Made by a program: the position numbers and the translations under genes
Shown: in pieces, positions 18,510 to 30,939 of the stretch
Position numbering within the stretch: position 1 is the stretch's first letter
Layout of the letters: each line of letters begins with the position of its first letter
DNA from: Psychrobacter aquaticus CMS 56
GTDB taxonomy: Bacteria; Pseudomonadota; Gammaproteobacteria; Pseudomonadales; Moraxellaceae
Assembly: GCF_000471625.1 (NCBI RefSeq)
Contig: NZ_AUSW01000011.1
Coordinates: 1-64,000, forward strand
Direction of reading: 5' to 3'
DNA: 64,000 bases
The notes under the pieces: generated by a model
What the model was told of the DNA's origin: nothing
Seen by the model: only the letters and a program-made list of their open reading frames with translations
The model's database searches: none

Positions 18510-18585
18510 GTCCCCATCGTCTAGAGGCCTAGGACACTGCCCTTTCACGGCGGTAACGGGGGTTCGAATCCCCCTGGGGACGCCA
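18510..18585 (+). tRNA. tRNA-Glu (TTC)
   Basis: A 76-nt cloverleaf with acceptor stem GTCCCCA/TGGGGAC, D-arm GTCTAGAGGCC, anticodon loop CTTTCAC (anticodon TTC) in a CTGCC/GGCGG stem, and T-arm GGGGGTTCGAATCCCCC. The 3' CCA is encoded. It differs from E. coli tRNA-Glu at only a few positions as I recall that sequence. Confidence 0.97.
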
Positions 18586-18657
18586 CTATTTGGCGTCACT
18601 TATTAGCAATATTGCTGTAAAGCATTATATAAGACTGTTAAGCGTACCAACGAAAAA

Positions 18658-18693
18658 GCCCAATCACAACATATCGTGATTGGGCTTTTTTTA
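18658..18693 (+). terminator. Terminator of tRNA-Glu
   Basis: Hairpin GCCCAATCAC-aacatatc-GTGATTGGGC with A-run before and seven T after. Confidence 0.85.
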
Positions 18694-18771
18694 TGCCTGC
18701 TCATTTCTTATACTCAGCAAAGGTTTTAGGCTTCAACGCTTTCATTTCAACACTTTCACTTTTAATATACC

Positions 18772-18802
18772 AAAACAGTCAGCATAGAATGCTGACTGTT
18801 TT
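18772..18802. terminator. Bidirectional terminator (BLUF gene side)
   Basis: AAAACAGTCAGCAtagaaTGCTGACTGTTTT, a near-perfect palindrome with A- and T-runs at either end, 42 bp beyond the BLUF gene stop. Confidence 0.8.
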
Positions 18803-18843
18803 ATTTAAATATTACCCGCTTATCACTGCTCTCAAATCTTGCG

Positions 18844-19452
18844 TTACAGTATCAACCAAAGCAACGCCAATACGATCAATCCACCCAATATAGCCTGAAT
18901 CAAGAAAAAAGCTTGATGCTGCCCTACCACTTTACCCAACGTTATACCCAGCGTACTATATTTTATGGGCTGAGAATCTGTATCACCATTTCTAACTTCT
19001 TCATCATAGTAGTCTTGCAAAATATCTAGGAACTGCTTACATTCATCAGCTTTCCAAAGATCAGGCTTAAAGGGCATAAATGACTTGAGCTTAGGTTCAT
19101 TAACCATCCAACGCTCAAGTGTAATAGAGCGTAGTGACCAACCAGAAAAACGGCGCTCAGCGATAACTGAAAAATCCAATATCGTTAAATCTTTATGTCG
19201 CTCATCTACCAATAAACGGTTCTTGAGATTGGTCAATGCTTGCTCAGTACCTTCTATACATTGCAAAAAGTAGCCATTGCCGTAGCAAAGAATACCAGTA
19301 ATATTATCAGTATTGTTATTCTTAATTGAGACTTCTGCGATGTCATTAAGTGTGCTGGCATTTGAAAGACCAGTCGAAGTAATGTGGCTCAGATATACAA
19401 GCTGGCAGAGATCCGTTATTACTGGGTTTGTAGCATTATTAGCTGTTGACAA
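18844..19452 (-). CDS. BLUF-domain blue-light sensor with C-terminal membrane helix
   Basis: A 202-residue flavin-binding BLUF protein. The domain covers about residues 15-115. Residues important in AppA are matched: Tyr20 (LVYLSHIT), Asn46 (before DNITG), Gln64 (YFLQCIEG) and Trp105 (RRFSGWSL). The semi-conserved Met two residues past the Trp is Leu107 here. After a linker, the C-terminus carries one strong transmembrane helix (about 181-201, IQAILGGLIVLALLWLIL), so the sensor is likely membrane-anchored. No output domain is present. Relatives such as Acinetobacter BlsA act by binding transcription factors; whether that holds here is inference. It is flanked by a terminator and a repeat, so probably expressed alone. 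Confidence 0.88.
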   Translation of the reverse strand: MSTANNATNPVITDLCQLVYLSHITSTGLSNASTLNDIAEVSIKNNNTDNITGILCYGNGYFLQCIEGTEQALTNLKNRLLVDERHKDLTILDFSVIAERRFSGWSLRSITLERWMVNEPKLKSFMPFKPDLWKADECKQFLDILQDYYDEEVRNGDTDSQPIKYSTLGITLGKVVGQHQAFFLIQAILGGLIVLALLWLIL

Positions 19453-19967
19453 TCAGTTTCTCCCTATTATTAGGTATGCGTAGCTAGAACAACCATATTA
19501 ACTTTAGAAAAAAACATAAAGATAGAACCTTTGAAAGTATCAAATCGGCTTGCTATGGTATTGATTTTATAAATGTTTATATTAATTGTATTAAGTTGGT
19601 TACATCATAAGCCAGTTCAGTCATCAAAGCAACATATGTTTATATTAATAGATTGATTATTATTACTTAATGATATTTAACGTTCCTATACATATGTTTT
19701 TGGCATATGTATTGGCCATTAATAGCAGAATAACTGTAAACATTTTACGGAACTGAAAACGAAAATGTATAGTCGAGGCAGTTTAAAGTGAGTACAAGGT
19801 AGCTGAGTGCAGATAGTACCGTTATACAGCAAGCAAGGTTAACACCGTACTCATTTATAAATGCGTTGACTATAGTTTGAATAAACGAGACATTTTTATG
19901 AAATGGCAGAATCGAAAAAAATAGACAATAGTAGAGATTCAAGGATGATGTAAAATACTGTAGAGCA
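19453..19967. other. Intergenic region with family A repeat
   Basis: About 515 bp between ispD and the BLUF gene, both minus. It holds the 107-bp repeat copy 2 and otherwise A+T-rich sequence with no supported ORF. The BLUF promoter should lie near 19470-19560. Confidence 0.5.
19768..19874. repeat. 107-bp structured repeat, family A copy 2
   Basis: Same length and layout as the copy at 5353-5459 (ends TATAGTC/GACTATA). The inner stem is GAGTAC/GTACTC where copy 1 has GGGTAC/GTACCC, a compensatory change. The core ACAGCAAGCAAGGTTAACACC is identical. No ORF. Confidence 0.85.
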
Positions 19968-19968
19968 A

Positions 19969-20718
19969 TTATGATTGGGCAGCCAGAATTGCTGCTAGCA
20001 AGACAGCATCGTCAGGATAAGTGAGCTTGATGTTTTGGCGACTGCCAGTCACTAGCCGAATCGGCAAATCTAAGTATTCAAAAGCGCTGGCTTCATCGGT
20101 AATATCAAGTTGATACTCAGAGACATGATGTAATACGGCTTTTAGCTGACCTAATCGAAATACTTGCGGGGTTTGGGCTTGCCACGTATTAATGCGGTCA
20201 ATTGTGTGTTTGATATAAGGATATGAAGTCTGCCCTATATCGTCATTAGCAAGCTCAGATTGAACATTAGACTGTGTGTAAGACTGTTTTAGAGTATCGG
20301 CAACTGGCGTCGCTAAAATCGCTCCATAAGGCTCTGACATAGCGACTCTAATAACTTGGTCAATGTCTTGAATGGGTACGGCAGGGCGTGCGGCATCATG
20401 GATCAGCACCAAATCTGAATCGTCGGCTCCTGTGTTAGCAATTGACTCTACCCCCGCCTGTACAGACTGCCAACGCTCAGCACCGCCAATCGCATAATGT
20501 ATAGGAAGTGCAAAATCTAATGTTTCTACAGTGCTATCATCTGCTGCAACTACCAATAAGCATTTATCAATATAAGCGCTACGAGCGAGCCTTGCCACGC
20601 TATGCTGTAGCAATGTCTGTCCTTGCAGCATGGTATATTGCTTAGCGATAGACGAACCAAAACGACTGCCGCGACCAGCAGCGACAATCATGGCATGTAT
20701 ATTAGGTTTGCTATTCAT
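19969..20718 (-). CDS. ispD: 2-C-methyl-D-erythritol 4-phosphate cytidylyltransferase
   Basis: IspD attaches CMP to MEP in the non-mevalonate isoprenoid pathway. The nucleotide-binding start VAAGRGSRFGSSIAKQY is clear. Further family features are LVLIHDAARPAV (about residue 115) and the C-terminal ITDEASAFEYL and VTGSRQNIKLTYPDD blocks. There is a poorly conserved Gln/Ser-rich insertion (SYTQSNVQSELANDD) that makes it longer than E. coli IspD. The ATG at 20718 gives 249 residues and a family-like N-terminus; another ATG at 20745 is possible. Last gene of the pyrG-kdsA-eno-ftsB-ispD group. Confidence 0.94.
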   Translation of the reverse strand: MNSKPNIHAMIVAAGRGSRFGSSIAKQYTMLQGQTLLQHSVARLARSAYIDKCLLVVAADDSTVETLDFALPIHYAIGGAERWQSVQAGVESIANTGADDSDLVLIHDAARPAVPIQDIDQVIRVAMSEPYGAILATPVADTLKQSYTQSNVQSELANDDIGQTSYPYIKHTIDRINTWQAQTPQVFRLGQLKAVLHHVSEYQLDITDEASAFEYLDLPIRLVTGSRQNIKLTYPDDAVLLAAILAAQS

Positions 20719-20838
20719 AAGACAGTACTCATGGCTGAAACCCATGATGGTTTGGTTGAGGACAAGCTAAAATAGAAAGCACGTGAAATATCATCTCTCT
20801 CTCATAGACAACAGAGAGCAGCATAACGTCATAAAAAG

Positions 20839-21147
20839 CTAATAACGACTGTGTGTGATGGGTGCGGTTGATACTTGTACAAAAGTTTCATTCGGCTTAA
20901 TCAAGCCCAAATCCAGACGGGCGTGTTCTTCTACTGCTTCAAGACCGTTTTTTAAATCATACACATCGGTACGTAATAAGTTGTTTGCGGTGACTTGGTT
21001 TTCGTTTAGGCCTTGTTGCTCTTCAATCTGAGTCATCAGTTTATTATGTTCAAATCGACCGTTTTCGCCCAGCCAGTACTGATATTGCAATCCTAATAAG
21101 ACGGCAACAGCTAAAGCAAGCAGCATAAATTGACTAAAGTATTTCAT
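20839..21147 (-). CDS. ftsB: Cell division protein FtsB
   Basis: FtsB is a small bitopic protein that forms a complex with FtsL and FtsQ at the division site. The 102-residue product has one N-terminal membrane helix (FMLLALAVAVLLGLQYQYWL) followed by a heptad coiled coil (QIEEQQGLNENQVTANN) and the family segment LKNGLEAVEEHARLDLGLIKPNE. Its position between eno and ispD is the classic one. The ribosome-binding site is weak. Confidence 0.92.
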   Translation of the reverse strand: MKYFSQFMLLALAVAVLLGLQYQYWLGENGRFEHNKLMTQIEEQQGLNENQVTANNLLRTDVYDLKNGLEAVEEHARLDLGLIKPNETFVQVSTAPITHSRY

Positions 21148-21290
21148 AAGAAGATAACGCCAAACGATAAAGAGATAATAAAATAGAGCCCACTAAGCTT
21201 ACTAGGCAGTACATAATCACATTAGTTACCTATCAATGGTTACCTAATGCCTAGCGTTAGCGGTAATTTTTGCTTCTGAACCAAGGCTTC

Positions 21291-22952
<1,662 letters not shown>

Positions 22953-25313
22953 TTATACTTTAGCCGAATGATCTTTATTAGCATGAGAGGCAGAGACCGT
23001 ATTCTCCAGCTCAACCTCTGTCTTAAAACGTGTCAATCGTAATGCATTCATCAAAACCGAGATGGAACTAAGCGCCATAGCAGCCGCCGCAATCATCGGA
23101 TTTAAAAAGCCAAAAGCGGCAAGCGGAATACCCAGACAATTATAGATAAAAGCAAAAAACAGATTTTGTTTGATATTGCGTAACGTGGCTTGCGCAATCT
23201 TTTGTGCGGCATCGATATGCATGAGTGACTCACCCATTAAGCGCGCAGAAGCACTATGCTGTGCCACATCAGTGCCTTCGAACATGGCAAAACTGGCATC
23301 AGCGGTGGCCATCGCTGGCGCATCATTGACACCATCCCCTGCCATCGCGACCTTGTGACCAGCCGTTTGTAGCAGTGCGATTTGACTGGCCTTGTCGCGT
23401 GGACTCATTTTACCATAAGCTTTGTCAATACCTAACTGCCCTGCTACATGATCGACGACAGACTGCTTATCACCGCTCATCAAAATAACATTAATACCAG
23501 CATCTTGTAACGCCGTAATCGCCCGCGGCGTATCAACTTTTAGGTCGTCCGCTAAGGCAAAAGCACCTAGAGGTTCATCATTAATGCTGATCGCAACAGT
23601 ACTAGCGATGTTCCAAACTTTTGGCATCAGCTTCGGTAAGATCAAATTAGCAAACTCTGCTGTACCAACTTTTACCAGTCCAAGTCCTTCGATATTTGCT
23701 TGAATACCTGCACCCTTGACCACACTGATATCATTTACAGTTAACAATGGCAATTGACGCGCAGTGGCCGCATTGATAAGCGCCGTTGCTAGTGGATGGC
23801 TGGCATGTGCCTCGACACTGGCAGCAATTTGCAATACATCATCGACTGCCAATGACTTATCTACCATTAATTCATTGACGATTGTAGGTTTGCCAATGGT
23901 CAAAGTGCCTGTTTTATCGAGCACCACTGTATCAATACTACCCGCAGCCTCAAGGCTTTGTGCGTCTTTAAACCAAACACCATGACGCGCTGCAACACCC
24001 ATACCAGCCATAATCGCCGCTGGTGTGGCCAAACCAAGAGCACAAGGGCAAGCAATAACCAATACAGATACCGCGTGCATTAAGGCGGTATCAATCATGC
24101 CCGTGAGCCACCACGTCAGACCAAAAGTAACCAAGGCAATCGCAACCACAACGGGCACAAAGATGGCCGTCACTCTATCGGCAAAACGTGCCAAATTGGC
24201 TTTTGAGCCTTGCGCGTCACTCAGGGCTTGTACCATATCACCCAGCTTAGTATCACTGCCTTTAGCACTGACGCGGTATAATAAGCTGCCGTTTTCTACC
24301 AAGGCACCTGCCAACAGCCCATCGCCCACGTCTTTTTTGAGTGGTACAGACTCGCCTGTTAAATGACTCTCCACACACCAGCCACTACCGTCGATGACCG
24401 AACCATCAGTTGCGACACGGCTACCTTGTTTTGCGCGCAAGATGTCACCTACTTGTACATCTTTTAAAGCGACATTATGGAAGTCACCATTTGCTTGCTG
24501 CTGCTCGACTTCATCAGGAGTCAGTGACAATAATAAATCAATACTGTTTAGACTGTGCTTTTTGGTTCTTTCCTCTAAATATTTACCCGTACGCACAAAA
24601 GCAATGACCATGACGCCCGCTTCAAAATATACTGCTGGGCCATCACTAGCACCGTGACCACCAGCATGACTGCTTTGCAGCAAACTGTTTAAGCTGCCAT
24701 CGCCATGAGTGAGCCATAAATATGTCGAATACGCCCAAATAGTCACCGTGCCAATGACGACCAATACATCCATATTGGCAAGACCACCTTTGATGGACGC
24801 CCAAGCACTTTTATAAAATGGTAAGCCAAAGCCAAATTGTACAAGCGTTGCCAATACAAACTGGAGCCAAATAGGTGGCATCCACGCCATACCGAGACCC
24901 GTCAGCATACCTGCCATACCAATTAAGAATGGCACCAAACAAATCCACAGCCCAATCAGTCGCCACGGATACTGGGTGGCTATGTCTTCATCCGTTTGTG
25001 AAAACAAGCTATCGGCTGCCTGCAAATTGGCAACAAAACCTGTCTTATTTACCCATTCTGTGACCTGCTCTGGCGTCGTCTGCGTCGGATCATAGTCCAC
25101 ATTTGCAGTCTCACCAGCGAAGTTCACACTCACCTCATATACCGAAGGCTTTTTGTTCAGTACCTTCTCGATACGCGAGGCACAAGCCTGACACGTCATT
25201 CCATCAATCGCCAGTTGCAGGTGCGCACGCTGCGGCGCTATCTGCGTATCGGATTGAATATCAGTGTCGACATCGTAAGTGTTATGGTTGTCAGTATGGG
25301 TAGAATTATTCAT
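22953..25313 (-). CDS. copA: Copper-type P1B ATPase (CopA-like)
   Basis: A 786-residue heavy-metal P-type ATPase that probably exports Cu(I) from the cytoplasm. It has one N-terminal HMA domain with MTCQACAS (C41, C44), then membrane helices, the actuator loop with TGES, the intramembrane metal site CPC in IACPCALGLATPAAIMAG, the phosphorylation loop DKTGTLT, the HP dipeptide (ASHPLATAL) and the hinge GDGVNDAPAMATADASFAM (quoted in parts). CPC plus a single HMA is the copper/silver subtype. It is downstream of a CopZ-like gene. The start site is weak. No cueR-like regulator is adjacent. Confidence 0.93.
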   Translation of the reverse strand: MNNSTHTDNHNTYDVDTDIQSDTQIAPQRAHLQLAIDGMTCQACASRIEKVLNKKPSVYEVSVNFAGETANVDYDPTQTTPEQVTEWVNKTGFVANLQAADSLFSQTDEDIATQYPWRLIGLWICLVPFLIGMAGMLTGLGMAWMPPIWLQFVLATLVQFGFGLPFYKSAWASIKGGLANMDVLVVIGTVTIWAYSTYLWLTHGDGSLNSLLQSSHAGGHGASDGPAVYFEAGVMVIAFVRTGKYLEERTKKHSLNSIDLLLSLTPDEVEQQQANGDFHNVALKDVQVGDILRAKQGSRVATDGSVIDGSGWCVESHLTGESVPLKKDVGDGLLAGALVENGSLLYRVSAKGSDTKLGDMVQALSDAQGSKANLARFADRVTAIFVPVVVAIALVTFGLTWWLTGMIDTALMHAVSVLVIACPCALGLATPAAIMAGMGVAARHGVWFKDAQSLEAAGSIDTVVLDKTGTLTIGKPTIVNELMVDKSLAVDDVLQIAASVEAHASHPLATALINAATARQLPLLTVNDISVVKGAGIQANIEGLGLVKVGTAEFANLILPKLMPKVWNIASTVAISINDEPLGAFALADDLKVDTPRAITALQDAGINVILMSGDKQSVVDHVAGQLGIDKAYGKMSPRDKASQIALLQTAGHKVAMAGDGVNDAPAMATADASFAMFEGTDVAQHSASARLMGESLMHIDAAQKIAQATLRNIKQNLFFAFIYNCLGIPLAAFGFLNPMIAAAAMALSSISVLMNALRLTRFKTEVELENTVSASHANKDHSAKV

Positions 25314-25434
25314 AAATAGGGCTCGTCATGGCATTTACACAGTGGTATAAGCCATAAAAACATCAATGGGTGGAGAGCTTTAAATCACACAAATATTACA
25401 TTCTAAAGCTATGGGCTTTATTTTGAACCGCTTA

Positions 25435-25474
25435 TATAGTCGAGGCAGTTCAAGAATAGCAAGAGTGCAGTGCC
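25435..25474. repeat. Truncated family A repeat
   Basis: Begins TATAGTCGAGGCAGTT exactly as the 107-bp copies, then continues with CAAG and GAGTGCAG in the same order, but the core and the right end are absent. It lies between copA and the copZ-like gene, just left of a terminator. Confidence 0.65.
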
Positions 25475-25487
25475 AATTTTTAATCAC

Positions 25488-25518
25488 TAAAAAACCAGCC
25501 CTGATAGCTGGTTTTTTA
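25488..25518 (-). terminator. Terminator after the copZ-like gene
   Basis: AAAACCAGC-cctgata-GCTGGTTTT hairpin, A-rich on its left side, so it works for the minus strand. It sits between copZ and copA, suggesting copA is transcribed separately or by read-through. Confidence 0.7.
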
Positions 25519-25533
25519 AGTGAAGCACAAACC

Positions 25534-25758
25534 TTATGAATGAGCGACTGTGGCATCAAAGCCAGCGTCATCGATAGCCGCCGCAATTGCTTCCGCACTG
25601 GTCTTACTGTCATCAAAAGTGACCGTTGCTTGATTCTCCGCAAGCTCAATGCTCATATCGTTTAAACCATCAATATCTGCGGTGGCATTGTGGACGCTGG
25701 CTACGCAACCACCACAAGTCATACCTTCGATTTTAATAATACGGGTTTGGTCTGCCAT
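25534..25758 (-). CDS. copZ: CopZ-like heavy-metal chaperone
   Basis: A 74-residue single HMA domain protein. The metal loop GMTCGGCVASV gives Cys15 and Cys18, as in copper chaperones that deliver Cu(I) to CopA. The ferredoxin-like strand pattern is intact (TRIIKIEGM, NQATVTFDD, DAGFDATV). A strong AAGGAG precedes the ATG. Neighbours are the CopA-like ATPase downstream and a degenerate HMA protein upstream. Confidence 0.9.
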   Translation of the reverse strand: MADQTRIIKIEGMTCGGCVASVHNATADIDGLNDMSIELAENQATVTFDDSKTSAEAIAAAIDDAGFDATVAHS

Positions 25759-25859
25759 GGTAGGCTCCTTATTTTTATTGATAAATAACGTTATCTTTTA
25801 AGTATGTGTAAATACAACTACTAAACTAGCATAAGTCGTATTGATATGAACCACAAGGT

Positions 25860-26114
25860 TCAATCGTCATAACGTGGGTTTTGTGGTGCATCGATAGGAA
25901 ATGGCTGGGTGACATAATCGACCATACTAATCGCCGCCGTTAAAGCATGAATACTGGTATCTGTATCCTCATAGCGTACGATAGCGACATGACTAGCAGC
26001 ATCCAGCTCAATAGCCGTCACGCCTGAGATGTTTTTCAACGCTGTCATCACACTCTCTAACCCTTCAGCATTATCGATATTTTCGATACTCACCTGGGCA
26101 ATTTTAATCGCCAT
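25860..26114 (-). CDS. Degenerate HMA-like protein without CxxC
   Basis: An 84-residue protein that looks like an HMA fold but lacks any Cys. The first strand KIAQVSIENI is followed by DNAEGL where the MTCxxC loop would be, then LESVMTALKNISGV, TAIELDAASHVAIVRYED and SIHALTAAISMVDY match the expected helix-strand-helix pattern. It ends in a Pro-rich tail (PIDAPQNPRYDD). It cannot bind copper in the CopZ way, so a structural or regulatory role is possible. It lies 27 bp below the kdsA stop and 101 bp before the copZ start, on the same strand. Confidence 0.65.
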   Translation of the reverse strand: MAIKIAQVSIENIDNAEGLESVMTALKNISGVTAIELDAASHVAIVRYEDTDTSIHALTAAISMVDYVTQPFPIDAPQNPRYDD

Positions 26115-26141
26115 TGTCTTATCCTATTGTGATTTACGCTA

Positions 26142-27122
<981 letters not shown>

Positions 27123-27128
27123 TCATTG

Positions 27129-27245
27129 TATAGCTGATTCAGCTTCGAAATAATATAGCGCTGCTGAGATGAATTTTTCGAAGCCTCTGTCTGCGAAGGC
27201 ACAACAAGCGAGGAAAATTATCTCAGCAAAGTGCTAGTCAATCTA
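27129..27245. repeat. Family A-related structured repeat (copy 3)
   Basis: Starts TATAGCTGATT. An inner GCTGAGAT/ATCTCAGC stem encloses GAATTTTTCGAAGCCTCTGTC and GCGAAGGCACAACAAGCGAGG, nearly the same core as at 49630-49670. The ends are less regular than in the 107-bp copies, so boundaries are approximate. Confidence 0.7.
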
Positions 27246-27267
27246 AATTTGTTTTATTTTGAATTGA

Positions 27268-27359
27268 TACCAAACCCAAAAAATACGATTAGCTTCGTCA
27301 AACTCGTTTAGTCTACCATGCGTAGTACTTACACTCATTTTCCTTGCTACTCTAATTTT
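27268..27359 (-). repeat. Family B repeat, copy 2
   Basis: Reverse complement of the element at 14321-14413, with only scattered differences across about 92 bp (for example CTAAACGAGTTTGACG, AGCTAATCGTATTTTT and TTAGAGTAGCAAGGAAAA are all shared). It lies directly beside family A copy 3. Confidence 0.8.
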
Positions 27360-27410
27360 TGTGAATGGTATGAGCATAACGAACAATGCTCTTTACTGAA
27401 AAACGAGAAA

Positions 27411-27441
27411 AAAAGACCGATCCGAAGATCAGTCTTTTTTA
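27411..27441 (-). terminator. Terminator of pyrG
   Basis: AAAGACcGATC-cga-aGATCaGTCTTT hairpin with an A-run on the left and a T-run on the right; placed 62 bp after the pyrG stop. Confidence 0.75.
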
Positions 27442-27502
27442 AGAAAAACAGAGCGATACTACTTTAAGAGTGGTACTACTTTAACAATGACTTATTTAAA
27501 TA

Positions 27503-29224
<1,722 letters not shown>

Positions 29225-29279
29225 TTATTTTGGTACGTATTTGTTATGACCCATTATCTGTTTAGAGAAGTCATAACAA

Positions 29280-29308
29280 AAAAACTCACCCCGAAGGATG
29301 AGTTTTTA
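29280..29308 (-). terminator. Terminator of the porin gene
   Basis: AAAACTCAcCC-cgaa-GGaTGAGTTTTT hairpin 22 bp beyond the porin stop; A-run on the left serves the minus strand. Confidence 0.8.
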
Positions 29309-29329
29309 TGCTATGTGCGAAAGATGATA

Positions 29330-30388
29330 CTAGAACAAGTATTCTAGACCAGTACCAATTACGAATACATCAGCATCGCCTCTAGTGGCTACCATACCAG
29401 TATCTGTATTAAGCGTTTTAAGATCTTCAGCACTGTTCATACCAGCATAGGCATGAGCAATAATGTTGTCTTTATACATGTACTTACCACCAACAACGAT
29501 CTGGTCTGAATTTGCGTCATTCCAACCATTCAAGTTGTCTGTTTTGTTGTACTGAGTATATATAGATGCTGGACGAGCAAAGTTAGTCAAGCCCATTTCA
29601 GCACTAACAATCAAACCTTTTTCTTTTTCAGTATTGCGATCATAGTCATAATCAGCAACTTGATACAAAGCACCTACAGTTACAGGCGCTGCAATGTATT
29701 TGCCTAGATCCACAGTAGCCGTACCACGGATGATATCACCGTTGATGTTTTGATCTTTGTCATATGCAAGACCAGCTGTGAAACCAGTACCTTGATCAAA
29801 CATAGCAGCAACACCGAAGCCAGCATCGTTGTTGAAATTATCATCGTCAGAGCTGTACATTGCAGATACTTGTAATGGCAAACCGTCATACTTTGGTGAA
29901 GTCCAGATAACTGAGCTGTTGATACGGCCACTATCAGCCATGTTTAACGCTTCAACAACGTCGTTTTCCATTTCATTAGTACCTAGGTTATCCCAGTAAC
30001 CTTGGTTAACAACAACGTTATTAATTCTATCTAGGCTAGACTGGTTTTTACCAACGCGGAATTCACCAAACTGTTTGTTGTTAAGGCCTAGGTATGTATC
30101 ACGGTTAGAAAAAGTAGCATTGTCACCATCGATGCTTGTGCCATACTCTAGTCGATAGATAACATCAGTATTAGCCGTCATGGCTTCAGAACCTTTAAAG
30201 CCTAAACGTGAAGAATGAGAATTGATCTCTATTGTGTCTTCGTCAAAATCAGCACCAGCAACACGTGAATCAAAATCAGCATTGACATAGTCAGCAGCTA
30301 AGAATGCTTTACCATAAACGGTAGGCGCTGCATTGGCTGCAGATACAGATAGGGCAGCAACTGCTGTAGCTAAAAGTAGTTTTTTCAT
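29330..30388 (-). CDS. Gram-negative general porin
   Basis: A 352-residue outer-membrane porin of the Gram-negative trimeric porin type. The signal peptide (MKKLLLATAVAALSVSAANA, about 20 residues) is followed by APTVYGKAFLAADY, and the chain ends in the outer-membrane signature Phe (GTGLEYLF). Alternating hydrophobic strands and Gly/Asp/Asn loops fit a 16-strand barrel, with SSRLGFKGSEAM, TYLGLNNKQFGEFRVGK and a likely L3-type acidic stretch. A GGAGAT site supports the start. Pore selectivity cannot be told. The gene has its own terminator and a long upstream region. Confidence 0.9.
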   Translation of the reverse strand: MKKLLLATAVAALSVSAANAAPTVYGKAFLAADYVNADFDSRVAGADFDEDTIEINSHSSRLGFKGSEAMTANTDVIYRLEYGTSIDGDNATFSNRDTYLGLNNKQFGEFRVGKNQSSLDRINNVVVNQGYWDNLGTNEMENDVVEALNMADSGRINSSVIWTSPKYDGLPLQVSAMYSSDDDNFNNDAGFGVAAMFDQGTGFTAGLAYDKDQNINGDIIRGTATVDLGKYIAAPVTVGALYQVADYDYDRNTEKEKGLIVSAEMGLTNFARPASIYTQYNKTDNLNGWNDANSDQIVVGGKYMYKDNIIAHAYAGMNSAEDLKTLNTDTGMVATRGDADVFVIGTGLEYLF

Positions 30389-30856
30389 GGGGTATCTCCA
30401 CTTTACAATTTTAGTAATAAGCTAGCTATTATTAGCTGGTGCTCACAATGGTATCGTCACAAATCCTCAAAGATATAATGTGTAACTGGCTACCGAGATT
30501 AGTCAGAAACAAGTGTGGCGAAGTTCTATTACAGTAAGATGAAAAAAACCATGACTTACATAACTGGGATTAAAAAAGTAACTGCCATGTAAAATTAGGT
30601 CTTTATCTGTCCTTTGCGTAACATCCGTTACCAAACTCATACTTCGAATACAAGCATAACAACTTTGACATAATTTGCAACATATTTTTTTGCTTTTTAA
30701 ACACATCCATTGGTGGAAGCCATGCACACTATTGAATACGGTAAGTTGCAAAAAAAACCTTATCTACTCAAACAGATAAAGCTATCATTGATTAATAGGA
30801 TTGCTAAGAAATTGAAACCATCGTAATCAATACACTTTCATTGGCAAAAATAAAGC
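30389..30856. other. Long upstream region of the porin gene
   Basis: About 470 bp between the porin start and the glcB terminator. It has no supported ORF. The stretch near 30410-30440 contains TAATAAGCTAGCTATTATTAGC, an A+T-rich palindrome close to the porin start that could lie in its leader. No known repeat. Confidence 0.4.
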
Positions 30857-30887
30857 GCTACTTATTATTAATTAATAAGTAAGTAGC
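30857..30887 (-). terminator. Terminator of glcB
   Basis: GCTACTTAttattaattaaTAAGTAGC-type hairpin (8-bp stem, loop rich in A and T) followed on the minus strand by GCGCTTTATTTTT. 53 bp beyond the malate synthase stop. Confidence 0.65.
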
Positions 30888-30939
30888 ACCAATAAAATAA
30901 CGAGCTTTACTCAGTACATGCAGAAATTAGCAATTCGAC

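Noticed and set aside
18510..18585. Genomic-island attachment site at tRNA-Glu
   Set aside because: No integrase gene and no repeat of the tRNA 3' end were seen nearby.
30503..30751. 82-codon minus-strand frame upstream of the porin
   Set aside because: Composition is typical of non-coding A+T-rich DNA (many Cys, His, Ser) and there is no ribosome-binding site.
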